Shown here in pieces: positions 33,031 to 42,103 of a stretch of 49,999 nt of DNA; within the stretch, counting starts at the first letter, position 1; every line of letters starts with the position of its first letter. Source of the DNA: a virus; the IMG/VR virus record IMGVR_UViG_3300023181_000040, positions 1 to 49,999 of that record. The stretch is one strand, 5' to 3'. Made by a program: the position numbers and the translations under genes. The notes below the pieces were generated by a model. The model ran no database searches. It worked only from the letters and a program-made list of their open reading frames with translations, and was not told the origin of the DNA.

Positions 33031-33773
33031 TGCCAGATTACGATATAATCGAAATACAGCAGCTCCCACCGGTAATCAATCTGGTTAACGATATGCGGCT
33101 GCCGGTTCAGTCGGCAAACGGCATTACTTCCTCAATTACGCTCACTCAGCTTATCGCGTTGATTGGCGGCGGTGGAGGCCTCAAAGAGCTTGTCATAGCG
33201 GTTGGAGATGCGCCCACACTGCTTGACGGACGAACCCCAGACTATACCTTCCCAGACGGCACCACAGAATTTACCATACCAGAGCTGATAGGCTACATTG
33301 CAACAGGCGTGCGGGTTGGCAACCTGCCATACTCCCCTGAAGATATGGGCTACTCGCTGGATAGCGTACTGGGCAAAATGACCTTTGCAGATCCGCTTAA
33401 CGCCTGCAACATCTATTTGCACAGGGAGGCTTTTGGGGTGCCGCCTCCCGCTGACGGATACGCCTATTGGGGCATTAAGAGTGACAGCACCCCGCTAACA
33501 GAATCAGAGATATTAGCCACCACACCCCATCCGCATGTAGCTGGACAGGATATCCAGCCGTCTTTCGCTGCTACAGATGACCCGGGATATTATTGGGGAG
33601 CTTGGCGAGCCACAGAGGATATAACAGACTTTAAGATTGGCGATGGCGACATTGAACCAATGGGTGATGACACAACATTTGCAGCGCCTATTATGCTGAC
33701 AACGCTTAAGTATACCCAAGTTAATTATGCAACCAATACAGGCGGCGAACAAGTAACATTTATACAATCATGA
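33030..33773 (+). CDS. Tail protein with Gly-rich hinge (247 aa)
   Basis: A 247-residue protein. Its N-terminus (DIIEIQQLPPVINLVNDMRL) and a GGGGG hinge at about 49 are typical of fibre-adaptor proteins in Bacteroidota phages. The beta-rich remainder could carry binding sites. Start of the next gene overlaps its stop by 4 nt. Confidence 0.5.
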   Translation: MPDYDIIEIQQLPPVINLVNDMRLPVQSANGITSSITLTQLIALIGGGGGLKELVIAVGDAPTLLDGRTPDYTFPDGTTEFTIPELIGYIATGVRVGNLPYSPEDMGYSLDSVLGKMTFADPLNACNIYLHREAFGVPPPADGYAYWGIKSDSTPLTESEILATTPHPHVAGQDIQPSFAATDDPGYYWGAWRATEDITDFKIGDGDIEPMGDDTTFAAPIMLTTLKYTQVNYATNTGGEQVTFIQS

Positions 33774-36700
33774 AGAAAATCCTACTCTTTTTAATCATTC
33801 TGCCTCTTTTCGCCCAAGCACAAAGGACGCAAACCAACAACTTCATTATCAATGCCCCGAAACATATTGACGATCGGACGGGCAAGTTCGTTTCTGGGGT
33901 TTGGCAGCCATATTCTAGCGTTTCCGATGCCAATGCATCTATAAATGTTGCATACCGGTATAAGGGGCTAACCGTACTGATTAATGATGCGGGCACCCCT
34001 ACTGAATATTGGTACCAATCTGGCACATCCAACGGGGATCTGGTTATAAAGAATCCGCAGTCTGGCGGCGGTGGTAGTTCAATAATAGCGCCCACACGGG
34101 CTGCACTCGCTGCGGTCACAGGCATGGCTCCGAATGAAACTGCGTACTTGTCTGAAGCCGGTAAACAAGGTACATTTCGCTGGATACCATCCGGCATGTC
34201 TGCACAGCTTGCCGCAGATACTTTACAGGGGCTGTATATCAAGTCAAACAGCAGCGCTATTGGTGCGTGGGAAAGACAAGTAACAGACCGCACATATCTG
34301 TGCTCATGGTGGGGGCTTGTAGGTAATGGGATACACAAAGGCGACGATACATTGCGGACTGTAATCGGTATGGTGCCGGACAATTCGACGATTAAGCTGC
34401 CAGATGCGCCAATAACCTTTAGCAATCAGGTATTCATTCTAAAGAGCATTCATCTTACCGGTTTTGGGCAAGGGCGAAGCATTATAAGATACGACACTAC
34501 GCAAGACACTTATCCCATTGCTACTGGATACTGGCAAAAGAGGACAATGATTGTTTTTTCGCGCAGCTACTCTGGGGCAAGTCACTTTACGATAAAGCCA
34601 CCACGACACAATTCCCAGAGCGGCGGTACCTTCGCAATAGGCTTCAGTTCAGAATTGAATATTGGAACTCCGCAAGCAGGGCCTGTAGTTGGCTTCGACG
34701 TAGAAGATGTCGAAATAAGAGGTGGAAGCGAAGGGATTGTTTGCTTTACCGCTACCAACAACAATGTACTGTATCCAGCTAAGGATATAACGATAACCAA
34801 CTGCTTTTTTAACGGCCAGAATTATCAAGCGATGTCAATGTTTGCAGCCGAACAATACCGACTATCGAACAACTATATCGTTATGGATGCGGCAACACCC
34901 CCGCAATGGCGTACTCCTTTCCGTATTTTGGGCGGGAAAGATGGGAAGGTTATCAATAACAGCGTAACCGCTTCAATATCTGGTAAGAGTTTCAACGACG
35001 AGGCGGGATGGGCCGTAGCTTTGCTTGCCTCTACTATTGGCGTCGATTCACTTGGGCTTCCTGTATCTCCAAACAATACGAACATTATTGTTGAAGGGAA
35101 TACATTTAAAGGATTCAACACAGCTTTGTATGCTGAAGAGTGCATCGATTGCAAAGTAATCAATAACATCTTCGCCAATCCTGACGGCGACACGGTGAAT
35201 AGTATTGCACTTAACCTCAACGCACTTAACATAGACCCTCCGGGGAAGAATGCTATAGTGCGGGGGCTTGAAATAGCAAACAATAAGTTTATCAACTACT
35301 TTCAAGGTTTTTCTTTAGCGACCAACGTTTTTAGCATAAAAATTAGAAACAATGAGTGGGTGCAGAATGCCAGGAAGCAACCGGCAGGGTCAATCGGGTT
35401 TGCAATCGGTAGCATCCGGGGAGCGGGGTTGGTTGAAATATACGGCAACACGTTGTCGGGTAATGATTCGTTTTTCGACCAAGGCATTCAACTTGTCAAT
35501 AATAATTTGCCCGCAACGCTTCGTATCTATGACAACATTTTTCCAAGGGGCAACGGTAGCCTTTCGCGAAACACCAGACCGCTTATTTACAACTACAATT
35601 CTGCCGGGCCTTATATCGAAACAAATCCGCTCGGGACGGGTGTAATGGCATATCAGACCATTCCCGAAGGAACCAATAGGCGCTACGCCCCGGATAGCGT
35701 TATTAAGAGACCGCCATCAATACTCCCTTCACAATTAATGCAGGGCGGCGCGACTACAGGGCAAGGCTTGGTATGGAACGGGACAGAGTATGCGGCTGGC
35801 ACACCTGCCGCACCCAATACAATTAAATCGGGCGGCGTTGATATTACCCTAACCAACGTGCCTGCATTAGGGAATGTGCTAACAGGAGCTTCAAGTACGA
35901 CTGCTGTATGGCAGCGGCCAACAGTTGTTTTCTCAGCCAGTAGGCCAAGCGGCAATACCGTTGCGATGTACGTTGATACCACGCAGGTGCCTACCAAGGT
36001 TTGGACGTATGGTGCGGGCGGGAAGTGGTATTTGCAACCTCCGCCTGTAGATAGCTTTGTCCCTTCAGGAGGTTTAACCCCAGCGCAGACGGCCGCATAT
36101 GCCTACTTCGCACGTCTGGTAACAGCAGGGTACTCCCCGACAACAACGGAGCAGGATGCAGTATTGCAAATGGTGGATAGCTTGGATAACGCCGGACGGT
36201 ACACAAGTGCCTACGCTATCTATCCATTCCTTGGTACAAGCGCAGCCCACCACGCGATGGACTTGAAGAATGCTTATAACGGCTCCTTCGTCGGCACGGT
36301 GACCTACAACAATAACGGGCCGAAGTTTGGCACAGGAACTACCGGTCAGGGTTCGTTTAACACAAACTGGTATGTGACGGCAAACCTTTCAATCACCGTG
36401 CTTACCGACGCTGCGCCGGGGGATGCTGCCACAAAATCTGTCGCGGGAGCGTATGACGCTGGTAGCTCATACATCCAGTGGTATCAAGAGAATAATAACT
36501 CTGAAGTAAGAGCGTTCAACAGCGGCTCGTTTATATCCCCAGCGGGTACGGATGCTGCGGGAGTACACACATTGACAATATCGGGCACAACAGGCATAAC
36601 CTATCGTAACGGCTCTCAGATTGGGATTGGTGCGGGAACGATCGGCGGTGGCACGCCTCCTACTAGTTATCCGTTGTGGATAGCGGGAACAAGCTCATCA

Positions 36701-36832
36701 GGAGGACTTGGAGTAGCATACCCCAACACATGGCGGTCAGGGTTTGTGCTACTGGCACCTTCAGTAGATGCGGGGATGGCTGCGCGTCTTGCTAGCTGGG
36801 TTAACACTTACAAAACTGCTCTGGGGCGCTAA
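33770..36832 (+). CDS. Tail fibre/spike with signal peptide, beta-helix and LamG-like end
   Basis: A 1020-residue protein. It opens with an apparent Sec signal peptide (MKKILLFLIILPLFAQAQ, cleavage after AQA). Residues about 30-110 form a fibre N-domain. Residues about 190-600 look like a right-handed parallel beta-helix with repeated NN-turns (SIHLTGFGQGRS, ITITNCFFNGQN, NIIVEGNTFKGF, GLEIANNKFI), as in pectate-lyase-like spikes. About 790-1015 resembles a concanavalin/LamG domain. Likely binds or degrades surface glycan. A signal peptide on a virion protein is unusual. Confidence 0.7.
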   Translation: MKKILLFLIILPLFAQAQRTQTNNFIINAPKHIDDRTGKFVSGVWQPYSSVSDANASINVAYRYKGLTVLINDAGTPTEYWYQSGTSNGDLVIKNPQSGGGGSSIIAPTRAALAAVTGMAPNETAYLSEAGKQGTFRWIPSGMSAQLAADTLQGLYIKSNSSAIGAWERQVTDRTYLCSWWGLVGNGIHKGDDTLRTVIGMVPDNSTIKLPDAPITFSNQVFILKSIHLTGFGQGRSIIRYDTTQDTYPIATGYWQKRTMIVFSRSYSGASHFTIKPPRHNSQSGGTFAIGFSSELNIGTPQAGPVVGFDVEDVEIRGGSEGIVCFTATNNNVLYPAKDITITNCFFNGQNYQAMSMFAAEQYRLSNNYIVMDAATPPQWRTPFRILGGKDGKVINNSVTASISGKSFNDEAGWAVALLASTIGVDSLGLPVSPNNTNIIVEGNTFKGFNTALYAEECIDCKVINNIFANPDGDTVNSIALNLNALNIDPPGKNAIVRGLEIANNKFINYFQGFSLATNVFSIKIRNNEWVQNARKQPAGSIGFAIGSIRGAGLVEIYGNTLSGNDSFFDQGIQLVNNNLPATLRIYDNIFPRGNGSLSRNTRPLIYNYNSAGPYIETNPLGTGVMAYQTIPEGTNRRYAPDSVIKRPPSILPSQLMQGGATTGQGLVWNGTEYAAGTPAAPNTIKSGGVDITLTNVPALGNVLTGASSTTAVWQRPTVVFSASRPSGNTVAMYVDTTQVPTKVWTYGAGGKWYLQPPPVDSFVPSGGLTPAQTAAYAYFARLVTAGYSPTTTEQDAVLQMVDSLDNAGRYTSAYAIYPFLGTSAAHHAMDLKNAYNGSFVGTVTYNNNGPKFGTGTTGQGSFNTNWYVTANLSITVLTDAAPGDAATKSVAGAYDAGSSYIQWYQENNNSEVRAFNSGSFISPAGTDAAGVHTLTISGTTGITYRNGSQIGIGAGTIGGGTPPTSYPLWIAGTSSSGGLGVAYPNTWRSGFVLLAPSVDAGMAARLASWVNTYKTALGR

Positions 36833-36849
36833 AAAAATAGTAATAATTA

Positions 36850-38328
36850 ATGAAACACCTCCTCCTCGCCCTGCTGCTGATACCAACCATTGCAGCAGGG
36901 CAGAATTTACCAGTAGGCACAGCAGCGAATGCCGTTCGCAAGGATTTGGGCGGTTCATGGACAGGCAGGCTGTTCTGGCTACCTGCTACGGATACCACAA
37001 CGGCTAACAACCTGATGGTATCAACGTACCCATCACTTAACCGCGCCGGTAGTGCAATAGTGCAGTCCGGTATAGTCTATATCCACAACGGGACTAAGTG
37101 GAACCAACAGGTCAACAGCGACCTGTTGGCGGCATGGACAGCGGCAATAACAGGAAACCACTATACAAAGGCACAGGCTGATGCACGGTTTCAATTGCAA
37201 AGCAATATGGGTCTGTACGCAAAGAGCGTACACCTTGACAGCGTAATGATTCAGTTTGCCGAGTTCGCAGGGCAGACCTTCGCGACCAAGGAAGAACTGC
37301 CAAAGGTTGAAGCAGGACGCGGCGTTGTGATAGTCCCTGTTGAGGACACATCATGGGTAATGGCCGATACAGCCGTTATGATGACTGCATGGCGGGCACA
37401 ACAGACGATAGCACGCATAGACAGCACTGATATCGCCCAACAGGGGGCTATTTCAGCGCGGTTGACCTTCGATGAGGCAGAGGCGTTGTATCAGCCTAAG
37501 GGGCCGTATCTGACCTATGAACAGGACGGCAGCGTAACGAATGAGTTGCAGACGCTAATGGTGTCGGGCAACACGCTGGCTATTTCTGCCGGTAATACTG
37601 TTACGTTGCCGACAAATACAGGTCCGCAGGGACCCAAGGGTGACACCGGGGCAACAGGCAGTCAAGGTCCGCAGGGGATTGCTGGCCCCACTGGAGCAAC
37701 AGGAGCGCAAGGGTTGAAAGGAGACACAGGATTAACCGGGGCACAAGGACCGCAAGGCATTCAGGGTGCAACTGGAGCCACGGGCGCGAAAGGCGACACG
37801 GGATTGCAAGGGGTTCAGGGTATCGCAGGACCACAAGGCGCAACGGGTGCCGTAGGACCACAAGGCCCGATTGGCCTAACCGGACCGCAAGGCCCGACAG
37901 GTGCCAAAGGCGATTCTGGCAATACCGGTGCGCAAGGCATACAAGGGCCAGTAGGCGCAACGGGCCCATCTGGCATAGTCACACTGACCACCACAGGCAC
38001 ATCAGGCGTTGCAACCTACTCCGCAGGCACGCTGAACATCCCGAACTATACCGCTACCGGCCTCTCCGTAGTAGCGCTGCCAAATGTAACAGTAGGCGAA
38101 ACAGCACTGATAACACTTACAGCCGGATTCCGCACGGTTACCGTGACCTGTGCTGGGGTACTGACAGGCGACCGGATTCAAATCAACCCAACAAACAGCG
38201 TTGCCGGATTCAGCATCGGGCAAGCCGTTGCATCTGCGAACAATACGTTGCAGGTGCAGGTTTACGCACCCTTGTTGGGTATTGGGACAAATTATAGCTT
38301 CACATGCAAGGTTGCGGCCCTGCGGTAA
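36850..38328 (+). CDS. Collagen-like tail fibre with signal peptide (492 aa)
   Basis: A 492-residue fibre. It begins with another signal-peptide-like stretch ([18 protein letters not shown]). An N-terminal globular part is followed by a coiled coil and 39 continuous Gly-X-Y triplets (residues about 258-375). The C-terminal ~115-residue beta domain could trimerise or bind the receptor. Collagen-like repeats are frequent in phage fibres; the signal peptide is not. Confidence 0.75.
   Translation: MKHLLLALLLIPTIAAGQNLPVGTAANAVRKDLGGSWTGRLFWLPATDTTTANNLMVSTYPSLNRAGSAIVQSGIVYIHNGTKWNQQVNSDLLAAWTAAITGNHYTKAQADARFQLQSNMGLYAKSVHLDSVMIQFAEFAGQTFATKEELPKVEAGRGVVIVPVEDTSWVMADTAVMMTAWRAQQTIARIDSTDIAQQGAISARLTFDEAEALYQPKGPYLTYEQDGSVTNELQTLMVSGNTLAISAGNTVTLPTNTGPQGPKGDTGATGSQGPQGIAGPTGATGAQGLKGDTGLTGAQGPQGIQGATGATGAKGDTGLQGVQGIAGPQGATGAVGPQGPIGLTGPQGPTGAKGDSGNTGAQGIQGPVGATGPSGIVTLTTTGTSGVATYSAGTLNIPNYTATGLSVVALPNVTVGETALITLTAGFRTVTVTCAGVLTGDRIQINPTNSVAGFSIGQAVASANNTLQVQVYAPLLGIGTNYSFTCKVAALR
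37621..37974 (+). repeat. Collagen-like Gly-X-Y coding repeat
   Basis: 39 in-frame Gly-X-Y triplets (118 residues with the final Gly) rich in GPQ, GAT, GDT and GIQ. The DNA repeats imperfectly every 9 or 18 nt, which makes length changes by recombination or slippage likely. Confidence 0.9.
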
Positions 38329-38339
38329 ATACTTATATT

Positions 38340-38576
38340 ATGACCGAAAAAGTAGTAAAGGTTGGGTTTGGACAACTGAATAACCCAACGCCAATGGCTT
38401 TTAAATATGCCTTCCGTACGCTGACCTTCTTTGCAGGGCTGTGGGCATTGGTGGCACCGTCTTTAACGCATATGACTGAGGATACGATGGCAGAAGTCAA
38501 TAAATGGCTTTTGGTGGGTGTTGCAGCCATGCACTATGCGATTAAATTCTTTGGTTGGGATTACAAAACGGACTAA
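38340..38576 (+). CDS. Membrane protein, holin-like (78 aa)
   Basis: A 78-residue protein with two hydrophobic segments (AFRTLTFFAGLWALVAPSL and KWLLVGVAAMHYAIKFFGW). It lies in a lysis-like block after the fibre genes. ATG 38340 is preferred over an upstream in-frame codon that would overlap the fibre gene. Holin candidate by size, topology and place. Confidence 0.5.
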   Translation: MTEKVVKVGFGQLNNPTPMAFKYAFRTLTFFAGLWALVAPSLTHMTEDTMAEVNKWLLVGVAAMHYAIKFFGWDYKTD

Positions 38577-38609
38577 GATGCCTCGTGCAATAAACAAAGC
38601 CCTTACGGC

Positions 38610-38954
38610 ATGGGATTCTTTGAAGGATGGATTAATGAACAGGCTATTAAGGATGGGTACCCCTTCCCAATTGTGGGAATTTTGGGTGCTATTCTTAACG
38701 CGATGAAGCAAAAGTTGAAGTGGAAAGGGTATGTGAAAGGCATTATTGCCGGTACGCTCATATCCTCTGTGCTTACTTTCATCATTGGCCCCAGCAACGT
38801 CCCTACCTTCTTTCTCGGCATTGTCTGCTTTGCCTCTGGTGTAGCATGGCCCAAATTTGTTGATATGCTGGCTAAGTCAGGCACGACAAAGACCGACAAA
38901 CTACTAAACCCGAAGGAAGATGGACGCGATGATGATAGCCACGAAAATAGTTAG
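38610..38954 (+). CDS. Membrane protein, holin-like (114 aa)
   Basis: A 114-residue protein with two or three hydrophobic segments (PIVGILGAILNAM, GIIAGTLISSVLTFIIG, TFFLGIVCFASGVAW) and a charged C-terminal tail. This layout fits phage holins of the LydA type. It overlaps the next membrane gene by 35 nt. Holin identity is inferred. Confidence 0.55.
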   Translation: MGFFEGWINEQAIKDGYPFPIVGILGAILNAMKQKLKWKGYVKGIIAGTLISSVLTFIIGPSNVPTFFLGIVCFASGVAWPKFVDMLAKSGTTKTDKLLNPKEDGRDDDSHENS

Positions 38955-39210
38955 CTTGATGCTGGTTGGCTTCTCTTGCTATATCCTCGGCATTGTCCAC
39001 ATTTATATGCGCGACAATGAGCAATGGCTGAACAAATACGGCAAGCTAAGTATCCGGTTCTTTTTCGGTGGGATATTGATAGCAGCAATCAACCAGACGG
39101 CCAATGTTCTCTTTGAGCCATTCGTTGCCAATATCCTTACAAAATCAGGGCATCTTGCAATATTGTTGGGCATGATGTTCTATGTGATGGCCCTGCGTCG
39201 CTATGAATAG
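38920..39210 (+). CDS. Three-helix membrane protein (96 aa)
   Basis: A 96-residue protein with three predicted membrane segments (IVSLMLVGFSCYILGIVHIY, IRFFFGGILIAAI, LAILLGMMFYVMAL). It follows the holin-like genes and could be a holin partner or antiholin. No family recognised. Confidence 0.5.
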   Translation: MDAMMIATKIVSLMLVGFSCYILGIVHIYMRDNEQWLNKYGKLSIRFFFGGILIAAINQTANVLFEPFVANILTKSGHLAILLGMMFYVMALRRYE

Positions 39211-39230
39211 GTTAATGGGGGTAGTGCATA

Positions 39231-39276
39231 ACCGTTTTTAAACGGTGTTGCGTACCTTCATTTATTCATATCTTCG
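39231..39276 (+). promoter_or_regulatory. Palindrome plus promoter before the spanin-like gene
   Basis: ACCGTTT-tt-AAACGGT (39231-39246) is a 7-bp inverted repeat without a T-tract. It abuts GTTG (39247-39250), then 18 nt, then TATCTTCG (39269-39276), a plausible Bacteroidota promoter 17 nt before the ATG at 39294. The palindrome overlaps the upstream edge of the promoter and could be an operator. Confidence 0.5.
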
Positions 39277-39293
39277 TATGCACGCCAACTGTA

Positions 39294-39605
39294 ATGCCAG
39301 ACCAACCAACGCCTGCCACAGCAAAAAGCTGGGGTGCCTTATTCCGAAAAGACCCGATGCTATATGTGGCATTGTTCTTGTTGGTTATAATCTTTGTTCA
39401 GCGTAACGACAACACGAAGAAGGATGAGCGGATTATCAAGTTGGAAGAAGAGCGTTACACGACCGAAAGGCAGCGGACGCAGGAAGCAAATGTCAGAACG
39501 GGCAAGGTTTTCGATGCGTTACGCGCTCCGGGCAATGCTATCCCTGACTATGGCAACAATTGGGATAGCACTCGCGATTCCGCAAACAGAAACGGCCCCA
39601 ATTAA
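39294..39605 (+). CDS. Inner-membrane spanin-like protein (103 aa)
   Basis: A 103-residue protein. One membrane segment near the N-terminus (MLYVALFLLVIIFVQ) is followed by a charged coiled coil (KKDERIIKLEEERYTTERQR). This is the layout of i-spanins (Rz-like), which link inner to outer membrane during lysis. It is preceded by its own promoter and contains a second ORF in another frame. Confidence 0.55.
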   Translation: MPDQPTPATAKSWGALFRKDPMLYVALFLLVIIFVQRNDNTKKDERIIKLEEERYTTERQRTQEANVRTGKVFDALRAPGNAIPDYGNNWDSTRDSANRNGPN

Positions 39606-39750
39606 GGAGCCGTTGTCTAATGTTCGGTTGATTGTTAGGCAGTCGCAGTGGCACGCTCGGCACCAGCGAGCTGAAGCTTTAGGAGAATATATTCAGCAAG
39701 AGATGTCACAAAATTGGTCTTCCAAATCCTGTCAAGATAGGCTACAATAA
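39514..39750 (+). CDS. Nested secreted small protein, possible spanin partner (78 aa)
   Basis: A 78-residue ORF that begins inside the spanin-like gene in another frame. The N-terminus looks like a signal peptide (MRYALRAMLSLTMATIGIALA, then IPQTETA). Nested Rz1-type genes have this arrangement, but no lipobox Cys is visible, so it would be a soluble periplasmic product. The 3' part runs over the end of the leftward gene 39635-40408, which lowers confidence. Confidence 0.35.
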   Translation: MRYALRAMLSLTMATIGIALAIPQTETAPIKEPLSNVRLIVRQSQWHARHQRAEALGEYIQQEMSQNWSSKSCQDRLQ

Positions 39751-40408
39751 GCGGAGCCTGTGCAATATCGTCGTTCCACTCTTGCGCTTTGTCCTCAATG
39801 TCTTGCAAGTTGTCCGCTGTGAAACGTGCAGCTTCAAAGTAGCCATCTGGCATTACAAAATTATCTTCGTGGGTGTAGCCCTCTGGGTCTGTTATCTGTG
39901 CCATGTTGGTTTGTGTTTTGGCAAATTTAGGGGTTAATTGGGATAGCTGCCTACTGTAAGTCGCATACTCCGTTAAATAATCTTGAAGCTGGCAAAGGCT
40001 GCAGGACATTGGTTGACCCACACAGTCCCCATCGTGGCGAGCGTTGTCTATCGCACCTTTTAACCATTGGGCTGATTCCTCGACAGTTTCTTTCTCCTTT
40101 TGGGAAACAAATTCTGTCAGCGTCAGAATCTTTGGAGTAATCAATATGTCTCCACCTTTGCAGTGTATAGACAACTCCACCGCCTCTTCTGGTGCAATGT
40201 ATCCTTCGCCAAGTGCCTGCTGCAAGTTTTCAGAGTACAACAGCAGCGTTACGAAATTGGAATAATCTTCTTTCAACAGTAGATTTTCTCCGCACTTAGG
40301 GCAAGGCTTGTCAATGAAGCCAAAACCCTGAGAAACCGTTATAGTAAGGTCTGCCCAATCGCACTTCGGGTTATCGCATTGGACACCCATTGTTTCATTT
40401 CCTGTCAT
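39635..40408 (-). CDS. Zn-ribbon protein, paralogue 1 (257 aa)
   Basis: A 257-residue protein, last gene of the leftward operon. The N-terminal ~65 residues carry a two-CxxC-type ribbon (VQCDNPKCDWADL ... DKPCPKCGENLLLKEDY). The same module makes up most of the next gene upstream (40449-40754). A CSLCQLQDYLTEY segment and a long acidic helical C-terminus follow. Start 40408 gives the ribbon at the N-terminus. Function unknown. Confidence 0.6.
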   Translation of the reverse strand: MTGNETMGVQCDNPKCDWADLTITVSQGFGFIDKPCPKCGENLLLKEDYSNFVTLLLYSENLQQALGEGYIAPEEAVELSIHCKGGDILITPKILTLTEFVSQKEKETVEESAQWLKGAIDNARHDGDCVGQPMSCSLCQLQDYLTEYATYSRQLSQLTPKFAKTQTNMAQITDPEGYTHEDNFVMPDGYFEAARFTADNLQDIEDKAQEWNDDIAQAPLIVAYLDRIWKTNFVTSLAEYILLKLQLAGAERATATA

Positions 40409-40448
40409 AATCCTTCTGCGCTCTTTACCCGTGCGCGGCGGGTGGGGG

Positions 40449-40754
40449 TTATTCAGATATTTTGATGCCGTTGTGGACCTTGACTGATACGGTGCCGTTG
40501 GAGTAGTCAACCCGTTTTGGCCCGAGCCATCCGAACCATTTGTTTACCCAGTTGACGCGGCTCATAAACTTCATGTACTGGTAATAATCCTTTTCTGTAA
40601 GGAGATTGCCCCCACATTTCGGGCATGGCGCATTTATAAGGTAGTACGTGTCGGTGTTGGGGTCTTTGGTTTCATTCGGTTCGCTGTAGTCACAGCTGGG
40701 AGTATCGCACTCCACTAGGAAATTCTGTTCAATGTGAATTAATTTACGCTTCAT
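40449..40754 (-). CDS. Zn-ribbon protein, paralogue 2 (101 aa)
   Basis: A 101-residue protein sharing the ribbon CDTPSCDYSEP ... NAPCPKCGGNLLTEKDY with the downstream gene. A beta-rich tail follows. Such small ribbons recur in Bacteroidota phages. ATGA-type overlap with the upstream gene (40751-40754). Confidence 0.6.
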   Translation of the reverse strand: MKRKLIHIEQNFLVECDTPSCDYSEPNETKDPNTDTYYLINAPCPKCGGNLLTEKDYYQYMKFMSRVNWVNKWFGWLGPKRVDYSNGTVSVKVHNGIKISE

Positions 40755-41377
40755 TGTTCCGGTGCGGGGGTTGGGACGGACGTTCTGTATTTGCCCTGAG
40801 ACCAACTTATAGGCTTATGGGCCGCTATAATTTCGTTGAGTTCATCAAGCTTGTTGATGAACTCTTTAGAAACCACATCGGATAGCTCGCTATCTTCAGG
40901 CAATATGTCATCCCAAATGCTTGAGTCTATCTGTTGCATTATATTTGGCTCACAAATGCAAAGGCTTAGTGATGCAGGATCTACTTCATTTATTTCGGCG
41001 TATTCGTACACCTCTCCATAATCGTTGAAGTATTGGTCGTCGTTGAATATGCACAACATCCCTTCCCCATTCCATTCTTTTTCTGGCATGTTGTTGTATC
41101 GCTCTTGAGATTTTTTATATGCGCACGGTTTGCAATAGCTTGATTTTGGCTTTATTGTGCCACACTCCTTGCATTTATTATGCGTTGCCCCATGCTCTCG
41201 CGCCTTTTGTTCATGGGAAAAGAGTGTGCCTTGTCGGCTACACCAAGCGGTGACCTGAATGTAGTAGGCCGACCGTGGGTCGTCTGACAATACAGTTTCA
41301 TCATCTTGTCTTTGATTCCTTTTTGGATTAAGCAAATCGTGCAATCCATCTACGCTTACATTTAGGGGTTGTTTCAT
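40751..41377 (-). CDS. Hypothetical protein with central Cys cluster (208 aa)
   Basis: A 208-residue protein. The middle has CKECGTIKPKSSYCKPCAYK, a two-CxxC zinc ribbon, followed by an acidic region. No family recognised. It lies 4 nt from the next upstream gene. Confidence 0.55.
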   Translation of the reverse strand: MKQPLNVSVDGLHDLLNPKRNQRQDDETVLSDDPRSAYYIQVTAWCSRQGTLFSHEQKAREHGATHNKCKECGTIKPKSSYCKPCAYKKSQERYNNMPEKEWNGEGMLCIFNDDQYFNDYGEVYEYAEINEVDPASLSLCICEPNIMQQIDSSIWDDILPEDSELSDVVSKEFINKLDELNEIIAAHKPISWSQGKYRTSVPTPAPEQ

Positions 41378-41381
41378 CCTT

Positions 41382-41588
41382 TCAATTTTTCGGGTTAATA
41401 ATGGTTTGGGCTTCTTTGAGGGCGGCGGATTGCTTATAGTTGTCGGTTATCTTTTCATGCTCATCAGCGCAGGATATTGCACAGATTCGGAGATCCGATA
41501 GCGGACAATCGTAAATCAGCTTTCCTTTTACATGCAACACATAGTCGCGGCGGCATAGCAGCCACCACAGGGCGCGTAGTTTGGTCAT
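41382..41588 (-). CDS. Hypothetical protein (68 aa)
   Basis: A 68-residue protein with several Cys. The start at 41588 is fixed by the ATGA overlap with the upstream stop. No family recognised. Confidence 0.5.
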   Translation of the reverse strand: MTKLRALWWLLCRRDYVLHVKGKLIYDCPLSDLRICAISCADEHEKITDNYKQSAALKEAQTIINPKN

Positions 41589-41815
41589 GATTTTAGGTCG
41601 TTTAATCCGGTTCCAATAAAACAATCCCCGCCAGTATAGATAAACGGCACCTTCCGGTATTGAAGCAACGCCTCAATATCAACAGGGCAAAGGCATTCGG
41701 ACGGGTTCAGTTTTCTGCCTTCGCTTTCAATATTGCCCAAGCTGAAATAGCGGCATAGGTCACCTACACTTTCTATCTCAATCTCGCCTCGGTTGACTAT
41801 TATTTTTTGGCACAT
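41585..41815 (-). CDS. Hypothetical protein (76 aa)
   Basis: A 76-residue acidic protein with four Cys, coupled to the next gene by an ATGA overlap. No family recognised. Confidence 0.5.
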   Translation of the reverse strand: MCQKIIVNRGEIEIESVGDLCRYFSLGNIESEGRKLNPSECLCPVDIEALLQYRKVPFIYTGGDCFIGTGLNDLKS

Positions 41816-41818
41816 GGC

Positions 41819-42103
41819 TTAAGGTTGAGTGATTATGTTTTCTTTGAGGGAATCGAGATATTGCTGGTCTATGCCGTTGTAGTCACAGTAGCCTTTGCAC
41901 AGCCTACTACCACGCCATCCACACGGGAAAAGGAATCGAGTAGCTATCTCATGTTTGGTGCAATTAGCTTTGATGTCTGCCGCTTCTGGGTCTTGCCCTT
42001 TGGTAGATGGACAGTGCTGGCAGGCTACCTTGTGTATGGTGCTGTGCCTGTCAGGATAAATCCTGTCCATCTCATCGTGCTTGTTGGATAGTATCGGTAT
42101 CAT
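41819..42103 (-). CDS. Cys-rich protein (94 aa), possible metal cluster
   Basis: A 94-residue protein with Cys at CQHCPS, NC, PCGW, LCKGYC and several His. The pattern could hold zinc or an Fe-S cluster. The start overlaps the end of the homing-endonuclease gene by 32 nt. No family recognised. Confidence 0.5.
   Translation of the reverse strand: MIPILSNKHDEMDRIYPDRHSTIHKVACQHCPSTKGQDPEAADIKANCTKHEIATRFLFPCGWRGSRLCKGYCDYNGIDQQYLDSLKENIITQP

Noticed and set aside
33770-38328. Diversity-generating retroelement acting on fibre genes
   Set aside because: No reverse transcriptase and no template/variable repeat pair seen.
38578-38706. 42-codon ORF starting right after the holin-like gene
   Set aside because: Well placed, but it overlaps the better-supported 38610-38954 membrane gene and shows no coding signature.
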